In this document: positions 59,741-64,000 of the stretch, in pieces
Layout: every line of letters begins with the position of its first letter
How positions within the stretch are numbered: the first letter of the stretch is position 1
Assembly: GCA_019637915.1 (NCBI GenBank)
Contig: JAHBUV010000001.1
Coordinates: 1-64,000, forward strand
Reading direction: 5' to 3'
Source of the DNA: Pseudobdellovibrionaceae bacterium
Lineage (GTDB): Bacteria; Bdellovibrionota; Bdellovibrionia; Bdellovibrionales; Bdellovibrionaceae
DNA length: 64,000 nt
Notes under the pieces: model-generated
What the model saw: only the letters and a program-made list of their open reading frames with translations
What the model was told of the DNA's origin: nothing
The model's database searches: none
Position numbers and translations under genes: made by a program

Positions 59741-61177
59741 TTATCTTTCGTCGTGGGCGCCGGGCAGATCGCCTTGCAGGGCCTGGGCCTCGAGAGGCAC
59801 GGGCGCGAGGGCCGGGTGAACGTGCCCGAGGCCTTTGACTTCGTGGGTGGCGGTGGCGATTTCAACGCCGTGGCGGTTCAGGAGGCGGGCCTGCACGAGG
59901 ACGGATTCAACGGGGCCGGCGGCCTGGCGGAGTTGCGTCCAGCTGAGCTGCCCGCCCTCGAAGACGCGATCGTTCAGGACGATCTCGCGGCGGTAGGTGG
60001 CTTGATCGGGCTCCGAGGTGCGCACGTTCATGCGCACGCCGTCCATCCGGCTTTCCAGGCGCAACGACAGATCGTAAATGCGGTCCGCGTCCAGACCGCG
60101 GGACGAGGCCTGGGCCAGGGGCAGGGGACGGCGGTAGGGCGGGAAGCGGCCGGCGCGGTAGTCGCTCAGCGCTTCCGGCGTCTGGCGGTCGAGCCAGTCG
60201 GCGTACTCTTTGTAAGTCACGCAATAAACTTCCGGCTGGCCGCAGACCTGCTGCGCGAATTCCTGCATGGCGTCCCAGTAGGCGCCGCCGTTCCACAGGG
60301 AAAAGTGATGGCCGATGTGCAAGGGCGCGCGGTTGCCGTAGTAGTTGTCGCGGAAATACTTCAGGTAGGACTGCAGCATTTGGTCCTGGAAAACCTCTTT
60401 CATCTCGGGCCGCGGGCGGGCCGCCGATTGCGACACGTAGAAATTGTAGTCCATGGACAGGGTGCGCTTGGCGGTGCCGACGATGGGCAGTTGCGCCAGC
60501 GGGAAGTTCCACAGGCCGTACGGGGTTTTTTCGGGCCAGTAAGTCGGCGCCGAAACGCGGGAGGTGTCGTAGCGGAAACGGAAACGCTGCAGGGTGGGCC
60601 ACAGGCCCTGGGTCACGCCCAGCTGCGGGGCCCGGAAACCCACCACGTCCGCGGGCTTCAGCAGCCAGCCTTGCGGGCGCACGGGCTTCACGCGGTTCAG
60701 GCGGAAGGTGTTGAAGATCAGGTTGTTGAACTGCGTGAACTCGGACAACCAATCCTGTTGAGTCCATTTCTCGACGCCGGCGTCGTAGTGACCGTTGGCG
60801 TGGGAACCCATCTCGTGGCCTTCGAGGAAGGCGAGGTTCACCTGTTCGACCCGCAAGGGGAGGCTTTCCGCGCCGCCGCCGAAACCGATGGCGCTCTGGC
60901 CGGCGTCGTGGGTGGGGGCGGTGTAGAGTTTTTTATTGGCGTTCGCGAGGAAGTAGACGCCGCTCAGGAAGTAGGTGAACTTCACGGTGCGCTGCCGGGA
61001 GCGCTGGCGAAGGGCGAAACCGCGCGAGGCCTGCCAGAAATTCAGGTTCAACGATCCGTCGAAGGCGAGCAGCACGAACTGCGGCGGGCGCGGCGGTTCC
61101 GCGCTTCGCGTCTCCGCGGGGACGGGCGGAGTCATCAACGTCAAAGCGGCGATCACCGGTAAAAAACGACGGATCAT
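59741..61177 (-). CDS. Secreted polysaccharide deacetylase-like protein
   Basis: 478 residues from the ATG at 61177 with GGGAGG upstream; earlier ATGs lack a site. Signal peptide about 1-22. NodB-fold elements: VLLAFDGSLNLNFW (first Asp of the TFDD motif, second replaced), VKFTYFLSGVYFL, and EGHEMGSHANGHYD (the two-His motif 2, HxxxH). Later HHFSLWNGGAYWDAMQEF and EYADWLDRQ. A C-terminal beta domain follows. It could deacetylate chitin-, peptidoglycan- or exopolysaccharide-linked GlcNAc; the altered first motif makes activity uncertain. It lies beside, but on the opposite strand from, the polysaccharide operon. Confidence 0.83.
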   Translation of the reverse strand: MIRRFLPVIAALTLMTPPVPAETRSAEPPRPPQFVLLAFDGSLNLNFWQASRGFALRQRSRQRTVKFTYFLSGVYFLANANKKLYTAPTHDAGQSAIGFGGGAESLPLRVEQVNLAFLEGHEMGSHANGHYDAGVEKWTQQDWLSEFTQFNNLIFNTFRLNRVKPVRPQGWLLKPADVVGFRAPQLGVTQGLWPTLQRFRFRYDTSRVSAPTYWPEKTPYGLWNFPLAQLPIVGTAKRTLSMDYNFYVSQSAARPRPEMKEVFQDQMLQSYLKYFRDNYYGNRAPLHIGHHFSLWNGGAYWDAMQEFAQQVCGQPEVYCVTYKEYADWLDRQTPEALSDYRAGRFPPYRRPLPLAQASSRGLDADRIYDLSLRLESRMDGVRMNVRTSEPDQATYRREIVLNDRVFEGGQLSWTQLRQAAGPVESVLVQARLLNRHGVEIATATHEVKGLGHVHPALAPVPLEAQALQGDLPGAHDER

Positions 61178-61281
61178 GCATCCTCCCATCAACTGTGGCG
61201 CTCAGCTCAGATTGTCGCCGGCGATGAGTCTTGTCAACTCGATGGAAGCCGTGCTCTGATGGCCTCCGGCGGAGGTCTGTG

Positions 61282-62973
61282 ATGAGGTGTTGGTTGATTT
61301 TTGGCGCCGTCTGGGGCGTCGGAATATCCGTTCAGGCAGGACCTTTCTTCAAAAGCGAAAGTGCCGTGAGCGCGCGCTGGCAATCCCAGGGGGCGGGGGG
61401 CCGGGTCACCATCGACGTCGGTCCGGGTTTTCACGTCAACGAGAAGGCGCCGAACAGCCTGACGATCCTGCCGCGGGAAAGCCTCGTCGAGCCCGCCCTG
61501 CAGTCGGCGCGGTCCCTGCGCTTCGATTGGAAAGAAGCTCTGAAACCGGACGAAAGTGTGTTGGTCTCGGTTTACGTCTGCGATGACGGCCTGACCGTCT
61601 GCGAGAACCGCGAGTGGAAATGGGATTCGACGGGCTCCCTGCTGAAAGAGGTCGAAGGCGAGGCCTCGCGCACGACCTCGCCGCGTCCCGTGGTGCCGGC
61701 GGTGAAGGACGGTTTCTACCAGGAGGCCCTGGATGTGGCCCTGAAGGACTGCAAGGCCCTCAAAAAGCGCGTTCTTCTCTTGTTCTCGGCGCGCTGGTGC
61801 CCGGGCTGCATCCGCCTCGAGCAGGAAGTGTGGAGCCACGCCTTCATGAGGAAAACTTTGAGCGAGTTCGTGCGGGTCAAGCTCGACGCCGACCGTTTTG
61901 AAAACAAACCTCGCATGAAGGAGTACGGCGTCGCCGGCATCCCCGCCGTCCTGGTGTTGAACTGCGAGGGGGAGGAGCTCGGCCGCGTGGTCGATTACCT
62001 CGATCGTGCGGAGATGAAGAGCGCCCTCGACGTGCTGGCGAAAAAGAAACTGGACACGCGCGCCCAGCTCGAGAAAAAAGCCTCGGGCGGCGACGTGGCG
62101 GCGGCGTTGGAACTCGCGCAGCGGGCGGCGCAGTCCTATCAGATTGAAACGGCGCTGAAATGGTTCGCCCTGCTGCCGGACCGCGCCGAGCACCGCGAGT
62201 ACTGGGTGATGAGAATCGCCGATCTCGCCGAGCGCTCCGGCAAGGACCCGAAGAGCGAAAAGGGGAGGAGGGAATGGCAGGACGCCCTGGCCGCCGCCCT
62301 CCGGAAATTCCCCCGCACCATGAGCTCCCTGGATTGGCGTTTGTCCCTGGCGCAGCTGCAGGCGCCCGCCGCCGCCCAGGGGACCTTGCGGGACCTCGTC
62401 AAGATGAGCGACGAACTGATCGCGGACCGGGCGCGCATGGCGGAGGTGATCCGCAGCGAACCCAGCGGTGATTACCTGGGCATCGAGTCCCTGCGCGTTT
62501 TCCAGGCGAAGGCCGAAGCCCTCGAAGCCCTGCAGCGGCCGGCGGACGCCCTGGCGGCGTGGAAAGCGGCCGCGGAAGAGGGGCGCCGCCTGGCGATCCG
62601 GGAGGAGCCGAGCGGCCCGTACTACCGCTTCCTGGTGATTCTCAAAAAGGCCGGCGAGCACGAGCGGCTGAAACGCTTTTTCGCGCGCCACGCGGCCTTG
62701 CCGAAAACCGACGGGGAACTCCTCCGCCGTTACGCGAAATACCTGCTCGAGCAGGGGGATTACACCCAGGCCGTCCGCGTTTCGGAGCGGGCCTTGAAGG
62801 ACTCCTACGGCCGCAACGAGGTCCTGGCCGCCATCGTGCACGCCCAGGCCCTGGGGAAAATGGGCAAAGTCGCCGAGGCGAAACAATTTTTATTGAAGTA
62901 CCAGACGCGCAAGGATTTGACCGACGACGCCCGCCAGCAGATCGAAAGCGTTTTCAAAACCCTGGGTTCCTAG
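61282..62973 (+). CDS. DsbD-N-like, thioredoxin and TPR-like secreted protein
   Basis: 563 residues from the ATG at 61282 with GGAGG upstream. Signal peptide about 1-19. Residues ~25-110 resemble the N-terminal beta domain of DsbD (VTIDVGPGFHVNEKAPNSLT). A thioredoxin fold follows (about 150-270) with the redox site ARWCPGCIRLEQEVW (CPGC) and cis-Pro in VAGIPAVLVL. The remaining ~290 residues are helical repeats (TPR-like: RRYAKYLLEQGDYTQAVRVSERAL). It is probably a periplasmic thiol-disulfide protein. The membrane part of DsbD is missing. Its end overlaps the convergent DUF72 gene. Confidence 0.82.
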   Translation: MRCWLIFGAVWGVGISVQAGPFFKSESAVSARWQSQGAGGRVTIDVGPGFHVNEKAPNSLTILPRESLVEPALQSARSLRFDWKEALKPDESVLVSVYVCDDGLTVCENREWKWDSTGSLLKEVEGEASRTTSPRPVVPAVKDGFYQEALDVALKDCKALKKRVLLLFSARWCPGCIRLEQEVWSHAFMRKTLSEFVRVKLDADRFENKPRMKEYGVAGIPAVLVLNCEGEELGRVVDYLDRAEMKSALDVLAKKKLDTRAQLEKKASGGDVAAALELAQRAAQSYQIETALKWFALLPDRAEHREYWVMRIADLAERSGKDPKSEKGRREWQDALAAALRKFPRTMSSLDWRLSLAQLQAPAAAQGTLRDLVKMSDELIADRARMAEVIRSEPSGDYLGIESLRVFQAKAEALEALQRPADALAAWKAAAEEGRRLAIREEPSGPYYRFLVILKKAGEHERLKRFFARHAALPKTDGELLRRYAKYLLEQGDYTQAVRVSERALKDSYGRNEVLAAIVHAQALGKMGKVAEAKQFLLKYQTRKDLTDDARQQIESVFKTLGS

Positions 62974-63857
62974 CAGGACACCCACTGCAGGGGCGGCAGG
63001 CCCGCCCCGGTGGTGTCGTTCAGGTCGCGGATCACCTGGTTCGCCATTTCCGGCGCGCTCACGTCGTCGGGTTCGTGCACGAAGAAAAAGATCTCTTTCA
63101 ATCCCCGACGGGACCATTGCGCGAGCCGTTCGCTCCAGGCCTGGCAGCGCGTGAAGTCGCTCTCGTGCAGATTGTTGCCGATGAAGCGCAGGAGCACGAA
63201 ATCGGCGCTGATCGAGGTGTGCAGGACGTCCCGCCGCCCCGCTACGTCGGTGATGACAAGGCCGATGCCGCGGCTTTGCAGGTAGCGGGTCAGGGCCGGG
63301 CGCACGCGGCCTTCCTCGAACCAGCAGGGGTGGCGCAACTCCAGCGACAGGGGGAGGTCGTCGGGCCAGGATTTCAAAAAGTGAAAAAGCTCGGCCTTGC
63401 GGACATCGCTGAAAGTCGGAGGCAGCTGCAGAAAGCAGGGGCCCAGATGGGGGCCGAAGTGGGCGATGGACTCCAGCCAGCGGCGCAGCTCGGCGGCGTC
63501 GGTGAGTCCCCCGGCGCTGTGGGAAATGCTTTGCGGGATTTTCGGGCAAAATAAAAATGATTCAGGCACTTTCGAGACCCAGGTCCGCACCTGCTCGGCG
63601 GTGGGAATGCGGTAGTGCGTGGTGTTGAGCTCGATGGTGGCGAAGTTCTTCGCGTAGAAGCTCAGGTAATCAATGGCCTTGGTGCCGGGGGGATAGATCT
63701 TTCCCACCCACTCCTTGTGCCCCCAGGCGGGAGTGCCCAAACGAATCTGAGTTTCCCCGGCGGCGGGCCGGCGGCCGAGGAACTCCAGGCTCAGCGGATC
63801 GTCCGCCGGCAGGCTCCAATCAACATCGTTGAGAAGGGGGGTTTTGCCGAACTCCAT
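62970..63857 (-). CDS. DUF72 (YecE-like) family protein
   Basis: 295 residues from the ATG at 63857 (GGGAGA upstream; ATG at 63875 is possible). Family motifs: IRLGTPAWGHKEWVGKIYPPGTKAIDYLSFYAKNF, TIELNTTHYRIP, FLFCPKIPQSISH, LGPCFLQLPPTF, LSLELRHPCWF, and FFFVHEPDDVSAPEMANQV. TIM-barrel-like cytoplasmic protein of unknown reaction, widespread in bacteria. Confidence 0.92.
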   Translation of the reverse strand: MEFGKTPLLNDVDWSLPADDPLSLEFLGRRPAAGETQIRLGTPAWGHKEWVGKIYPPGTKAIDYLSFYAKNFATIELNTTHYRIPTAEQVRTWVSKVPESFLFCPKIPQSISHSAGGLTDAAELRRWLESIAHFGPHLGPCFLQLPPTFSDVRKAELFHFLKSWPDDLPLSLELRHPCWFEEGRVRPALTRYLQSRGIGLVITDVAGRRDVLHTSISADFVLLRFIGNNLHESDFTRCQAWSERLAQWSRRGLKEIFFFVHEPDDVSAPEMANQVIRDLNDTTGAGLPPLQWVSC

Positions 63858-63968
63858 GTCTTTTTTCTCCCGCATCCACCGCGTCCCGGCTGTGAAGAAT
63901 TCTTCCCTTCAGATACGGATTTTTCTCCGTAAGATGAATTTTCCACGAAAGGGACACGGAGGGGGACT

Positions 63969-64000
63969 GTGCTCACGATGGAAAATCAATTCAATCAGCA
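63969..64000 (+). CDS. Start of an unidentified gene, 3' partial
   Basis: GGAGGGGG precedes a GTG at 63969 (an in-frame ATG follows at 63978), opening a frame MLTMENQFNQ that continues past the window. Too short to identify. Confidence 0.45.
   Translation, partial: MLTMENQFNQ

Overview
The window is GC-rich chromosomal DNA (about 60 % by eye) from a Gram-negative, motile, didermic bacterium. Its content fits a member of the Bdellovibrionota (Bdellovibrio-like bacteria): a giant collagen/YadA-like fibre protein of the kind described as mosaic adhesive trimers in Bdellovibrio, MreB, many small outer-membrane barrels, secreted protease-like lipoproteins with DUF4214-like modules, and a diaminopimelate gene group beside a murein peptide amidase. 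No rRNA or marker gene is present, so the phylum assignment is an inference. Three tRNA genes are visible (His, Ala, Leu).

Layout. 1-5.8 kb: the 3' part of a repetitive fibre/adhesin gene, a coupled glycine-rich secreted protein, then mreB and an outer-membrane protein on the opposite strand. 5.9-9.8 kb: a core/LPS glycosyltransferase coupled to a FecR-like protein, then a HAMP-less chemoreceptor coupled to a truncated cheR. 10.0-14.6 kb: a tightly packed five-gene block with a PilW-type prepilin, a PilX-like Cys-rich protein, a Pro-Ser repeat protein and two membrane-anchored proteins, a probable pilus/pseudopilus system. 14.6-18.9 kb: a BrnT/BrnA-type toxin-antitoxin pair, tRNA-His, and small secreted proteins. 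18.9-25.2 kb: a heavy-metal RND efflux operon that lacks a recognisable adaptor gene, followed by a porin. 25.3-31.2 kb: an esterase, an astacin-type lipoprotein, a barrel protein, a GST and methionine aminopeptidase.

31.3-34.2 kb is an AT-richer insertion ending at tRNA-Ala, with decayed serine-recombinase fragments. 34.3-39.6 kb: a barrel protein, RidA, a YdcF/ElyC-like protein and an Mla-like lipid-transport operon whose ATPase has lost most catalytic motifs, followed by a LolC/E-type permease. 40.3-46.6 kb: dapD, an MpaA-like carboxypeptidase and lysA (DAP and lysine metabolism), a large secreted protein of unknown role, and murI. 46.6-48.6 kb: a CBS-less IMP dehydrogenase/GMP reductase family gene, a membrane protein and tRNA-Leu. 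48.6-56.2 kb: a peptidase C26 protein, a CxxCH protein, a GFA-family protein, two small secreted proteins and a SNF2-type helicase. 56.5-59.6 kb: a minimal polysaccharide export/polymerase/chain-length operon. 59.7-64 kb: a polysaccharide deacetylase-like protein, a thioredoxin-TPR protein, a DUF72 protein and the first codons of another gene.

Many adjacent genes share ATGA or TGATG overlaps, which suggests translationally coupled operons. Long perfect palindromes at 26.7 and 49.7 kb look like dispersed REP-type elements.
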